A stretch of 64,000 nucleotides of DNA from Gordonibacter sp. An230 (GTDB taxonomy: Bacteria > Actinomycetota > Coriobacteriia > Coriobacteriales > Eggerthellaceae). Made by a program: the position numbers and the translations under genes. The DNA lies in assembly GCF_002159915.1 (NCBI RefSeq), contig NZ_NFJP01000007.1, positions 1 to 64,000 on the forward strand. The letters run 5' to 3'. Position 1 is the stretch's first letter; every line of letters begins with the position of its first letter. Positions 7,945-15,212 of this stretch are shown here, piece after piece. The notes under the pieces are model-generated. The model was not told the DNA's origin. It did not search any database and saw only the letters and a list, made by a program, of their open reading frames with translations.

Positions 7945-8991
7945 ATGAACGACCCCGAGCGCCCCACCACCGAAAATGACGGCCCCCAGTGGTCGGCGCA
8001 CCAGGGCCCGACGCCTCCGCCACCCCCCGGTCAGCCGACCCCGCAGGCGCCCACGCCCTACGCCGGCCCCCCGGCACCGCCGCCATACGGTTCCCAACCG
8101 CCTTATCCCGGCAACGTCCAGCCGCCGTATCCGCAGCAGCCTTACGGCGCTTACCCGCCGCCGCCCATTCCGACTCCCCCCGCTCCGCCTCAGGCAAAGC
8201 GCAAGGTATGGCCTTGGGTGCTCGGCGGCTGCCTGATCGCGCTCGTGCTCGGCTTGGGAGGCTGCGTGGGATGCATGTCGTGCGCCGCCATGCTCGACCA
8301 CGCCTACGAGAGGGGACACGCCTACGACTACCGTTTCGACGGAGGTTCGGAAACCTATCCGTACGACGGGTACTACGACGGCTATGGCGGAAGCCCCGAT
8401 CCGTACGGATCGGGCACCTTGGGCGGATTCACTCGCCAAGACATCGAGAGGGCCTTCGGCGGAGGCGTCGGGACGATCGAGAACGGGCGATGCTCGTCCG
8501 GCGTCTACGAAGTGGGAGTCGACATCATGCCAGGACGCTACTTTCTCGACGGCAGCCCGAGCGCCGAAAGCTACCTCTATGTCTTCAAAGGCGAGAACGG
8601 AGGCACCTACCGCACCGACAAGTCCCTGGTGTATTTCGGCAATTACTACGCCGACCTCGAAACGGGCGACCTCGTGGTGTTCGAGGCCCCCGACGAGAAC
8701 GCGCGCATGTATCCGGAGAGCGAAGCGACGTTCGAACCGCAGGCGCCTTACAAGAGCGGCCTGTACCTTGCGGGCAAGGACATACCCGCCGGCACTTACA
8801 CCATCACGGTCGACGAAGATGCCGAGGGCATGGCCGAGCAGGAGTGCGCCGCATACGTGATGAGCGACCTCGCATTCGACACCGATTCCATCACCGACAC
8901 GAAATACGTCGTGCGCGGCGGAACGCAGACCGTCACGATCAAGGACGGGGAATGGCTCGAGCTGTACGCCGCCACGGCAACGCCCGCTTGA
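7945..8991 (+). CDS. proline-rich single-pass membrane protein with duplicated extracellular motif
   Basis: A 348-residue protein. Residues 1-85 are a Pro/Gln/Tyr-rich cytoplasmic tail with poly-Pro runs, followed by KRK and one membrane helix (about 89-110) holding a GCVGCMSC cysteine cluster. A Tyr/Gly/Asp-rich linker and an extracellular region follow. That region holds two related modules: SGVYEVGVDIMPGRYFLDG (about 186-204) and SGLYLAGKDIPAGTYTITV (about 272-290), each ending in a beta-rich stretch. The architecture resembles actinobacterial proteins with Pro-rich tails and repeated 'vGxDIpxGxY' modules. The function is unknown. The ATG is preceded by GAGGAAG. It follows the ferredoxin gene after 42 bases and may share its transcript. 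Confidence 0.7.
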   Translation: MNDPERPTTENDGPQWSAHQGPTPPPPPGQPTPQAPTPYAGPPAPPPYGSQPPYPGNVQPPYPQQPYGAYPPPPIPTPPAPPQAKRKVWPWVLGGCLIALVLGLGGCVGCMSCAAMLDHAYERGHAYDYRFDGGSETYPYDGYYDGYGGSPDPYGSGTLGGFTRQDIERAFGGGVGTIENGRCSSGVYEVGVDIMPGRYFLDGSPSAESYLYVFKGENGGTYRTDKSLVYFGNYYADLETGDLVVFEAPDENARMYPESEATFEPQAPYKSGLYLAGKDIPAGTYTITVDEDAEGMAEQECAAYVMSDLAFDTDSITDTKYVVRGGTQTVTIKDGEWLELYAATATPA

Positions 8992-9005
8992 GGACAGGCG
9001 GCCCC

Positions 9006-9407
9006 GTGCTTTCCGACAACCCGACGCTAACCGAGATAGAAGCGGTCTTCGGAAAGGACCGCTTCGCCACCGAGGCCGCTGGCTGCCGCATCGTGTCCGC
9101 CGAGCGCGGACGCGCGGTCGCCGAGATGGAGCTTTCCGACATCCACCGCAACGCCATGGGCAACGTTATGGGCGGCGCCATCTTCACGCTGGCCGACTTC
9201 GCGCTGGCCGTCTGCTGCAACATCGGCGAGGAGCCCACCGTGTCGGTGGACTCCTCCATCAGCTTCCTCCGCTCCACGCAAGGCTCGCGGCTTATCGCCA
9301 CCGCAGCATGCGACAAGCCGGGCCGTCACTTGGGATTCTACACGGTCGCAGTCGAGGACGACCTGAGCAAACCCATCGCCCGCATGACCGCCACCTGTTA
9401 TCGCTAG
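9006..9407 (+). CDS. PaaI-type hotdog-fold acyl-CoA thioesterase
   Basis: A 133-residue hotdog protein with the PaaI signature HRNAMGNVMGGAIFTLADFA (about residues 46-65), containing the HxN...GG...AD pattern that holds the CoA thioester and catalytic acid. The later VSVDSSISFLR strand also fits. It would hydrolyse acyl-CoA esters in the cytoplasm. The GTG start at 9006 is chosen because AGGACAGGCGG lies just upstream and no ATG precedes the domain. The stop codon overlaps the stop of the convergent dipeptidase gene in a shared CTAG. Confidence 0.85.
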   Translation: MLSDNPTLTEIEAVFGKDRFATEAAGCRIVSAERGRAVAEMELSDIHRNAMGNVMGGAIFTLADFALAVCCNIGEEPTVSVDSSISFLRSTQGSRLIATAACDKPGRHLGFYTVAVEDDLSKPIARMTATCYR

Positions 9408-10528
9408 CACGACCGCACGTCAACCCGGCCGCCCTCTTCCAGCCGTTCGAAGAACGCGCGAGCGTTGCCGAAAAGCGCCTTGTCGGCCACCTCCCGGCCG
9501 AACCGGCTCGCGATGAGCGCGTGCAGGCCGCCCACCTGGTCGCACGGGTCGAGCCAGCTGGGCACGTCGCAGCCGTCGTAGTCGCTGCCGAGCGCGAGCA
9601 CGTCCTCGCCGGCGGCTTCCAGCACGTGGTCCACGTGCCGCAGCACGTCGTCGGGGGTCGGGTCGGCGTGCGTCTCGGACAGGAAGTCGCGGCAGAAGTT
9701 CAGGCCCGCCACGCCGCCCGCGTCGGCCAGCTCGCGCAGCTGCCAGTCGGCGAGGTTGCGCGGGTGGCCGCACACGGCGCGTGCGTTGGAGTGCGAGGCG
9801 GCGAAGGGTCGCGTCGCGGCCGCGCACACGTCTTTGAAGCCGGCGTCGTTCAGGTGCGACACGTCCACGGCGATGCCGCGCAGCTCCAGCTCGCGCACGC
9901 AGGAGCGGCCGAAGCCGGTGAGCCCGTCGGCCGTGTCGTTGCCGCTGCCGAGCGCGTTGCGCCCGTTCCACGTGAGCGTGACCATGCGCACGCCCGCCTC
10001 TGCGAGCGCGTCGAGGCGGCCCTCGGCAGCCGCGTCGTCCTCGAGGAACGACGCGCCCTCAACGGTGAGGAGGCCCGCCGTCCTGCCGACGGCCAGCGCC
10101 GCGTCGACATCGGCCATCGAGCGCGCCGGCGCGAGCCGGTCAGGCCAGCGGCCCAGCTCGCGCTCCCACACACGCCGCACGCGCTCGAACAGCGCCCAAG
10201 CCGCGTCGCCGTGCACCTCGTCGGGGACGAACGCCGCGAAGCACTGGCACCAGGCGAACGCCGCTGTGCGCGCGAGCGAGATATGCGCGTCGTTGTCCGC
10301 GAGCGAGCTCATGCGCGCGGCCGGGATAGGCGCGTCGTGCGCGGCGAACCCTCCCGGCACCGACGCATCGCCGTGGAACGCCAGCCGGTCGAGTGTGTCG
10401 CAGTGCAGGTCGAACACCCGCAGGCGCCCCCCGGCCGCCCCGTCCGGCGCCTCCTCGGGCAGCACGCCCTCCCGCAGCAGCGCCGCCTCCTCGGCCGACG
10501 CGTCCTCCAACGTCATGAACAGCCCCAC
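9404..10528 (-). CDS. membrane dipeptidase (peptidase M19, renal dipeptidase family)
   Basis: A 374-residue zinc dipeptidase. FDLHCDTLDRL near residue 38 holds the HxD metal ligands, LTVEGASFLED gives the bridging Glu, SHSNARAVCGHPRNL the second His pair and VLALGSDYDG the catalytic Asp region. M19 enzymes cleave dipeptides, including D-residues at the C-terminal position. No signal peptide or lipobox is visible, so it is probably cytoplasmic. GTG 10528 is favoured because AGGAGG (10535-10540) is 6 bases upstream; an in-frame ATG at 10516 is the alternative. It follows the isochorismatase-like gene after 13 bases, probably as one operon. Confidence 0.88.
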   Translation of the reverse strand: MGLFMTLEDASAEEAALLREGVLPEEAPDGAAGGRLRVFDLHCDTLDRLAFHGDASVPGGFAAHDAPIPAARMSSLADNDAHISLARTAAFAWCQCFAAFVPDEVHGDAAWALFERVRRVWERELGRWPDRLAPARSMADVDAALAVGRTAGLLTVEGASFLEDDAAAEGRLDALAEAGVRMVTLTWNGRNALGSGNDTADGLTGFGRSCVRELELRGIAVDVSHLNDAGFKDVCAAATRPFAASHSNARAVCGHPRNLADWQLRELADAGGVAGLNFCRDFLSETHADPTPDDVLRHVDHVLEAAGEDVLALGSDYDGCDVPSWLDPCDQVGGLHALIASRFGREVADKALFGNARAFFERLEEGGRVDVRSC

Positions 10529-10541
10529 GGCCGCCCTCCTC

Positions 10542-11081
10542 TCACACGCCGCGCCCGATCGCGCCCAGCGCCTCTTCCAGCGGGACCACCTGCGCATAGC
10601 GGCCATCCCAGATGCAGTCCTCGAAGTACGTCGTCAGATCCCCGCCCGGGGCGAACGCGCAGTCGAACGTCGTCACCGCGCCCCTCGGCACCGTCACGTC
10701 GAAGCCCAGCTCGAAGGCCACCTTGACCGACGCGTCAAAGCAGAACTCCGTCTGCATGCCGCACATCAGCAAACGATGCAGGCCGCGGCGCTCGAGGTGC
10801 TCCTGCAGGCCCGTTTGACGAAACGCGCTGTTGAAACGCTTGTCGAACACGGGCTCGCCTTCCTGCGGCGCAAGCGGCGCGCAGATCCGCCAACCGTCCG
10901 TGCCCGCCTCCAGCTCGTCGCCAGGCCCGCCGTCGTGGCGCACGTACAAGACCGGCACGCCGCTTTCGCGGCACGCACCGACAAGCCTCGCGATCGCGCC
11001 CACCGTCCCATCCGCCCCGCAGGGCCGCCGCCCAACGAGGGCCTCCTGCATGTCGATCACGATCAAAGCGTCGAACTCCAT
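10542..11081 (-). CDS. isochorismatase-family cysteine hydrolase
   Basis: A 179-residue cysteine hydrolase. ALIVIDMQEAL near the N-terminus gives the catalytic Asp, DKRFNSAF the Lys region and LLMCGMQTEFCFDASVKVA the active-site Cys with its cis-peptide neighbourhood. The Cys aligned to the nucleophile is in TEFCFDAS (about residue 118). The family includes nicotinamidases, isochorismatases and N-carbamoyl amidases; the substrate cannot be read from sequence. ATG 11081 follows GGAAAGGA. It heads a short operon with the M19 dipeptidase. Confidence 0.85.
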   Translation of the reverse strand: MEFDALIVIDMQEALVGRRPCGADGTVGAIARLVGACRESGVPVLYVRHDGGPGDELEAGTDGWRICAPLAPQEGEPVFDKRFNSAFRQTGLQEHLERRGLHRLLMCGMQTEFCFDASVKVAFELGFDVTVPRGAVTTFDCAFAPGGDLTTYFEDCIWDGRYAQVVPLEEALGAIGRGV

Positions 11082-11519
11082 CCACACATCCTTTCCGTCT
11101 CGTGTAGGCACTCCGCCATTGTACCGCGGCGCAGGGGGCAATCCCGATCGTCTCGGCAACGTGCGAAAAACACCGAAGGGTGCGCATACGACGGCACCTG
11201 ATCGAACCGTCTTCGTCCCATCTGCGAAAGCGCACGCAAATCGCAGCCGACACCCAGGAACGATCCTTTTACACACGAGAAAACGCAACATTCCGTCGCT
11301 TTTCGCTCATTCACGACAAGCGAGATTCGTATATTATACGAATTGCAAAGCGCCCGAACGGTGAGTCATCGCCTACCTCCGGCGCTTTAGCTTTTCTTGC
11401 GGCCGTTTTCCTGACGCGTCGCCTCTTTCCGAAGCCCCTTCCCAGACGCCTCTCCAACAACCCGCACAGCCGAAAATCCCAGCGCATCCCAGCCAAGAAG
11501 CGAGCGGAGCACTTACCCC
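11082..11519. other. intergenic region with a 19-bp palindrome
   Basis: A 440-base gap between divergent genes. It contains the perfect palindrome ATTCGTATATTATACGAAT at 11325-11343 (9+1+9), the most AT-rich symmetric site in this part, about 245 bases before arsR and the same distance from the isochorismatase-like gene. It looks like an operator for an unknown dimeric regulator. I see no small gene with a credible ribosome binding site. Confidence 0.45.
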
Positions 11520-11570
11520 TTGCACGCGCTCTCTCGATATGTAACAATTAACTTAAATGTTAATCGTTAT
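11520..11570 (+). promoter_or_regulatory. promoter with overlapping inverted repeat for the arsR/sdpI pair
   Basis: TTGCAC (11520-11525), a 16-bp spacer and TAACAA (11542-11547) form a plausible promoter. An inverted repeat, GTAACAATTAAC (11541-11552) and GTTAATCGTTAT (11559-11570), 10 of 12 positions symmetric, covers the -10 and start region. ArsR/SdpR-type regulators usually bind such AT-rich palindromes over their own promoter, so autorepression is likely. Confidence 0.6.
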
Positions 11571-11588
11571 GCGAAGGAAGGGTGCGCC

Positions 11589-11897
11589 ATGGGCATCCAG
11601 GAGACGCTGAAGGCCTTGTCGGACCCGGTTCGCCGGGATATCCTCGAGCACCTGAAGCGCGGCCGCCTTCCGGCCGGGCAGATCGCCGAGCTGTTCGACA
11701 TCTCCGCCCCCGCCGTGTCGCGGCACCTCTCGGTGCTCAAGGACGCCGGGCTCGTGCGCGACTACCGCGAGGGGAAGTTCGTGTTCTACGAGCTGAAGGC
11801 GTCGGTGCTGGAGGAGACCCTGCTGTGGATGATGAACTTGAAGGAGGCAGGCGATGAAGAGGCTCTACGCAGCCACGTACATCCTGATGGCGCTTGA
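11589..11897 (+). CDS. ArsR-family autorepressor (SdpR-like)
   Basis: A 102-residue winged-helix regulator: LSDPVRRDILEHLK, QIAELFDISAPAVSRHLSVLKDAGLVRDYREGKFVFYEL. It lacks the CxC metal-binding motif of metal-sensing ArsR proteins and, like SdpR, is followed by an SdpI-type membrane protein. In Bacillus, SdpI binds a toxic peptide and sequesters SdpR at the membrane, relieving autorepression; the same logic may hold here, but no SdpC toxin gene is visible. ATG 11589 follows GGAAGGG. The last 44 bases overlap the sdpI-like gene, an unusually long overlap. Confidence 0.85.
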   Translation: MGIQETLKALSDPVRRDILEHLKRGRLPAGQIAELFDISAPAVSRHLSVLKDAGLVRDYREGKFVFYELKASVLEETLLWMMNLKEAGDEEALRSHVHPDGA

Positions 11898-12504
11898 CGT
11901 CCTCGTGGCGTCCGTGCTCATCCACCTCATGCCCGACCAGGTGCCGGTGCACTTCAACGCGGCGAACGAGCCGGACCGCCTGGGCAGCAAGTACGAGTTT
12001 CTCGTGGCGCTCATCTTCCCGCTCTGCGGAGTGTTCGGCGTGATGGGTTCCAAGAACGCGCCGATCGGCAAGGAGCGCCGCTGGGCGTGGGGCGCCGTGG
12101 CCTTCGAGGTGTTCGTGCTGGGCTGGATACTGCTCTACCTCACGAAGGCGCTCCTCTACGACGGCGCGCCCTTCCCCGAGCCCGACCCGGACGCGAGCCG
12201 CTGGGCCGCCGTCATCGGCGGCGCGCTCTGCGTCGTGGCGGGGAACCTCATGCCGAAGGCGGACCGCAACCCCTTCTTCGGCCTGCGCACGACGCAGAGC
12301 GAGGCCAGCCCGGAGACGTGGCGGCGCAGCCAGCGCCTCGGCGGGTACGCGGGCGTCGCAACGGGCTTCGCCATGATCGTGCTCGGCCTCGTGCTTCCCG
12401 CGCGCCTCGTGACCCTGGCGGTGCTGCTGGTGCTGCTAGCAGGGTTCGCCGCCGCCATCGTCGGCTCCTACGTCATCTACCGCCAGGAGCTGGGCAAGCA
12501 GTAG
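11854..12504 (+). CDS. SdpI/DUF1648-family membrane protein
   Basis: A 216-residue protein with about six membrane segments. The N-terminal DUF1648 motif is present (PDQVPVHFNAANEPDRLGSK, residues about 29-48), as is the SdpI C-terminal motif NPFFGLRTTQSEASPETWRRSQRLGG (about 140-165). SdpI proteins confer immunity to a cannibalism toxin and act as the signal receptor for SdpR. The start overlaps arsR by 44 bases, so translation is coupled. AAGGAGGCAGGCG precedes the ATG within arsR. Confidence 0.85.
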   Translation: MKRLYAATYILMALDVLVASVLIHLMPDQVPVHFNAANEPDRLGSKYEFLVALIFPLCGVFGVMGSKNAPIGKERRWAWGAVAFEVFVLGWILLYLTKALLYDGAPFPEPDPDASRWAAVIGGALCVVAGNLMPKADRNPFFGLRTTQSEASPETWRRSQRLGGYAGVATGFAMIVLGLVLPARLVTLAVLLVLLAGFAAAIVGSYVIYRQELGKQ

Positions 12505-12518
12505 CCGCATGGCCGCCC

Positions 12519-13028
12519 CTATCCCTCGATCTCGCGGGCGTACTCGGCGGGCACGGGGATGCCGAAGCGCTCGCAGAGGAGGCGCACGTCGTGGACATCG
12601 CCCTCGTCGTGGTCGTAGCCGCAGCGGAAGGCCACCTGCTCGGCCAGCGGGATGCAGCGCACGGCGCGCCCCGCGATGCGGCCCTCGCCGTCGAAGGTGC
12701 TTGACGGGTAGGCCTCGCCCTCGAACAGGAGCGACCCGTCGGCCGCGCGCTCGAACACGTGCAGGTCAACCTCGCGATCCTCGTCGTCGGCCCAGGCCGT
12801 GTGCGCCTCGGTGGTGAACGCGCGCCCCACCGGCGCGAAGCCGCGCTCGCGCAGCAGGGCGACGAGCGCGTCCTCGTCGCGGCGTTCTGAGAACAGGTCG
12901 AGGTCGTTGTGTTCGCGCGTCTGCCTGCCCAGCAGCGCGTCCACGCCCCAGCCGCCGTCGAGCCTCACGTCGATGCCGCGCTCGGCGAGCGCGTCGAGCA
13001 GCCCGGCCGCGTCCTCTTCCCGCATCAT
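12519..13028 (-). CDS. aminoglycoside/lincosamide-type nucleotidyltransferase
   Basis: A 169-residue protein with the antibiotic nucleotidyltransferase signature DGGWGVDALLGRQTREHNDLDLF (residues about 24-46; GGW followed by DxD) and a downstream acidic site, DREVDLHVF. This pattern is shared by ANT(2'')-I and the Lnu proteins, which adenylylate aminoglycosides or lincosamides. All catalytic acids appear intact. It could be an intrinsic resistance gene or an enzyme on an unknown metabolite. It is the last gene of the mfd operon: its ATG overlaps the hydrolase stop (ATGA), and it converges on the sdpI-like gene across 14 bases. Confidence 0.75.
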   Translation of the reverse strand: MMREEDAAGLLDALAERGIDVRLDGGWGVDALLGRQTREHNDLDLFSERRDEDALVALLRERGFAPVGRAFTTEAHTAWADDEDREVDLHVFERAADGSLLFEGEAYPSSTFDGEGRIAGRAVRCIPLAEQVAFRCGYDHDEGDVHDVRLLCERFGIPVPAEYAREIEG

Positions 13029-14020
13029 CGGACCGCCTCCGCCGCCGGCGTGCTTGCGCCCAGAAAGTCGGCCATGCGCGCGAACAGCAGGTCCATGCCG
13101 GCCGTGCCGGGCATGTGGCCGCTGCGCGGGGCCTCAGCGTAGCGCAGGTTGGGGTTGCCGCATTCCGCGACGAACGCTCGGATGGCGCGGGTGGACGTGA
13201 CGATGTCCGTCTCGCCCTGCACGATGAGGTACGGCACCTGCATGTTCGCGAGCTCGTCGGACAGGTCGACGGCGAAGATCTCCGCGAACAGGCGCTCGCT
13301 GCGCGAGAAGTCGTTCGACACGGCCGCCACCAGGTCGCGCAGAGTGTAGTCGGGGCTCGCCAGCAGGCCGCGCACGAACGTGCCGACGGGCATCATGCCT
13401 CCGCCCTGCGCCTGGTAGCCCTCGGTGTACTTCCGAACCCACCCCGCCAGTCGCATGCCCGACTTCAGGTCGCGCACGCCGGACCCGCGGATCGCATGCA
13501 GCTCGTTTTTCAGCTTCCCGGGCATCGCCGAGCGCTCGAGCGCCTCGAACACCTCTTCGTTGAAGCCGAGCTGCTTGAGCACCTGGCCGTACGTCACCAC
13601 GTGGTCGATGAGCTCCGGCTCGCGCGTGGCCGCCCGAGCCGCCAGGATGGAGCCCCACGACACGCCCAGCAGGTTCACCTCGTTGCCGGGGAAGTCGCGC
13701 CGCACCGCGCGCACCAGGTCGAGCGTCATGTCCACGTAGCGCTCGATGCACGCGTCGTCGCCGAGCGCGCAGCGGTTCGCGCCGCATCCCAGCTGGTCCC
13801 ACGCGACCAGCACGTAGCGGTCCGCAAGCTCGGGGAACATGCCGCGCGTGCCCACCGAGATGGGCAGCGGCGAGCCCGGCCCGCCGTGCAGGAAGATCAC
13901 CACCGGCGCGTCCGCGCGGCGGCCTTCCAGCGTCACCTTCTGCTCCACGCCGCCCAGCTCGTAGCGGACGAGCCGCGACACCTCGCACGACTCTATGCAG
14001 CGCTTGCGCTCCTCATTCAC
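13025..14020 (-). CDS. alpha/beta hydrolase, proline iminopeptidase-like
   Basis: A 331-residue alpha/beta hydrolase. VVIFLHGGPGSPLP (about 40-53) is the oxyanion-hole HGGPG motif of the S33 family, NLLGVSWGSILAARAA (about 114) holds the nucleophile Ser in GxSxG form, and the late YLIVQGETDIVTSTRA and RSGHMPG supply Asp and His. S33 enzymes are proline iminopeptidases or small-molecule hydrolases. The start is GTG 14020 with GGGGAGG upstream; it overlaps the end of the EamA gene by 8 bases. The operon position makes it translationally coupled. Confidence 0.8.
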   Translation of the reverse strand: MNEERKRCIESCEVSRLVRYELGGVEQKVTLEGRRADAPVVIFLHGGPGSPLPISVGTRGMFPELADRYVLVAWDQLGCGANRCALGDDACIERYVDMTLDLVRAVRRDFPGNEVNLLGVSWGSILAARAATREPELIDHVVTYGQVLKQLGFNEEVFEALERSAMPGKLKNELHAIRGSGVRDLKSGMRLAGWVRKYTEGYQAQGGGMMPVGTFVRGLLASPDYTLRDLVAAVSNDFSRSERLFAEIFAVDLSDELANMQVPYLIVQGETDIVTSTRAIRAFVAECGNPNLRYAEAPRSGHMPGTAGMDLLFARMADFLGASTPAAEAVR

Positions 14021-15212
14021 GAGAGGCCTCCCCGTCCGCACGGCCTTGCGCGCCGCCTGCCGCCTCGGCAAGCGCCCTGCGCCCGCCAGCCGCCTCAGCA
14101 TCGGATTCCGGTTGAGGCTTCTCGCCCGTGACCAGGAATATCATGGCTATCATGAGCACGAAGCCCACCCAGTCGGCCCCGGAGAACGCCGTGCCCAGCC
14201 ACAGTGCGGAGAACGCCGTGGCGCTCACCGGCTCGATAGCGCCGAGCAGGCTCCCCTTCACCGAGCCCACGATGGACACGCCGTGCAGGTACAGCGCGAA
14301 TGCGGCGAACGTGCCCACGACGATGATCAGCCCGAACACGAGGAATCCCGCCGCGTCGAGCGTCGGCAGCGCAAGCCCCGTGCCGTCCGCGGCACCGCCT
14401 GCCAGCCACACGAGCGCGGCCGCCACGCCGCCCACGAGCATGCCGATGCCCGTGACCGCGAAGCTGCCCCATTCGGCGAACAGCTTCTTCGGATATACGA
14501 TGTAGAACGCCACCGACAACCCGTTCGCGATGCCCCACAAAAGGCCCGGCAGCGGCAGCGACAGCGCCGACGGGTCGCCCTGCGTGGCGATGAGCCAGGT
14601 GGCGAACAGGGCCGCCACCAGCCCGACGAACTCCTTCGCCCGCGGCAGCTTCCTCCCGACGACGCACGTGAACAGCATGACGAACGCGATGCCCGTGCAC
14701 TGCAGCACCGTGGCAGTGCCCGCGTTCGTATAGTCGATGACGATGGCGTACGTGATCTGGCAGAGGTAGAGTCCCACCGCGCCGAACACCACGAGGCGCC
14801 CGAACGTGCGCCGGTCGCGCAGCATCGCGGCCAGCCGCTCCCGCTGGCGCGCTGCGAGCACGACGAGGAACAGGAGGCCCGCCCCCAGCATGCGCACCGC
14901 CGTGACGAAGGAGGGCTCGATGTCGTAGTTCGACAGCAAAAACTGCGCGCAGGCCCCCGAGAAGCCCCAGAGCCCCGCGCCCACGAGCGCGCAGACGACT
15001 CCGCGCCAGAACCGCCGCCTGAAAAAGGCATCTCCCGCCGCGACGCCCGCACCGGGAGCGGAGCCGAACTGGCGCCGCGAGCTCCCCGGATCCGCCGCCG
15101 CACATGCGACGGCCCCTTGCGCCCCGCCTCGCGACGTTCGAGACCCACCGGTCAACTCGGCCGTTGGGGACCCGGGGCGGCGAAACGGCGCGCGCTGCTT
15201 TCCCGCGCTCAT
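14013..15212 (-). CDS. EamA/DMT-family transporter
   Basis: A 399-residue protein with ten predicted membrane helices between residues about 73 and 360 and two EamA repeats; GAGLWGFSGACAQFLLS begins the first and PGLLWGIANGLSVAFYI the second. DMT transporters export amino acids, nucleotides or drugs. The N-terminus carries an unusual 65-70 residue polar, Arg/Gly-rich extension and the C-terminus an Ala/Glu tail of about 30. ATG 15212 overlaps the mfd stop as ATGA, which supports this start even though the extension is atypical. A shorter start before RRRFWRG is possible. Confidence 0.8.
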   Translation of the reverse strand: MSAGKQRAPFRRPGSPTAELTGGSRTSRGGAQGAVACAAADPGSSRRQFGSAPGAGVAAGDAFFRRRFWRGVVCALVGAGLWGFSGACAQFLLSNYDIEPSFVTAVRMLGAGLLFLVVLAARQRERLAAMLRDRRTFGRLVVFGAVGLYLCQITYAIVIDYTNAGTATVLQCTGIAFVMLFTCVVGRKLPRAKEFVGLVAALFATWLIATQGDPSALSLPLPGLLWGIANGLSVAFYIVYPKKLFAEWGSFAVTGIGMLVGGVAAALVWLAGGAADGTGLALPTLDAAGFLVFGLIIVVGTFAAFALYLHGVSIVGSVKGSLLGAIEPVSATAFSALWLGTAFSGADWVGFVLMIAMIFLVTGEKPQPESDAEAAGGRRALAEAAGGAQGRADGEASRE

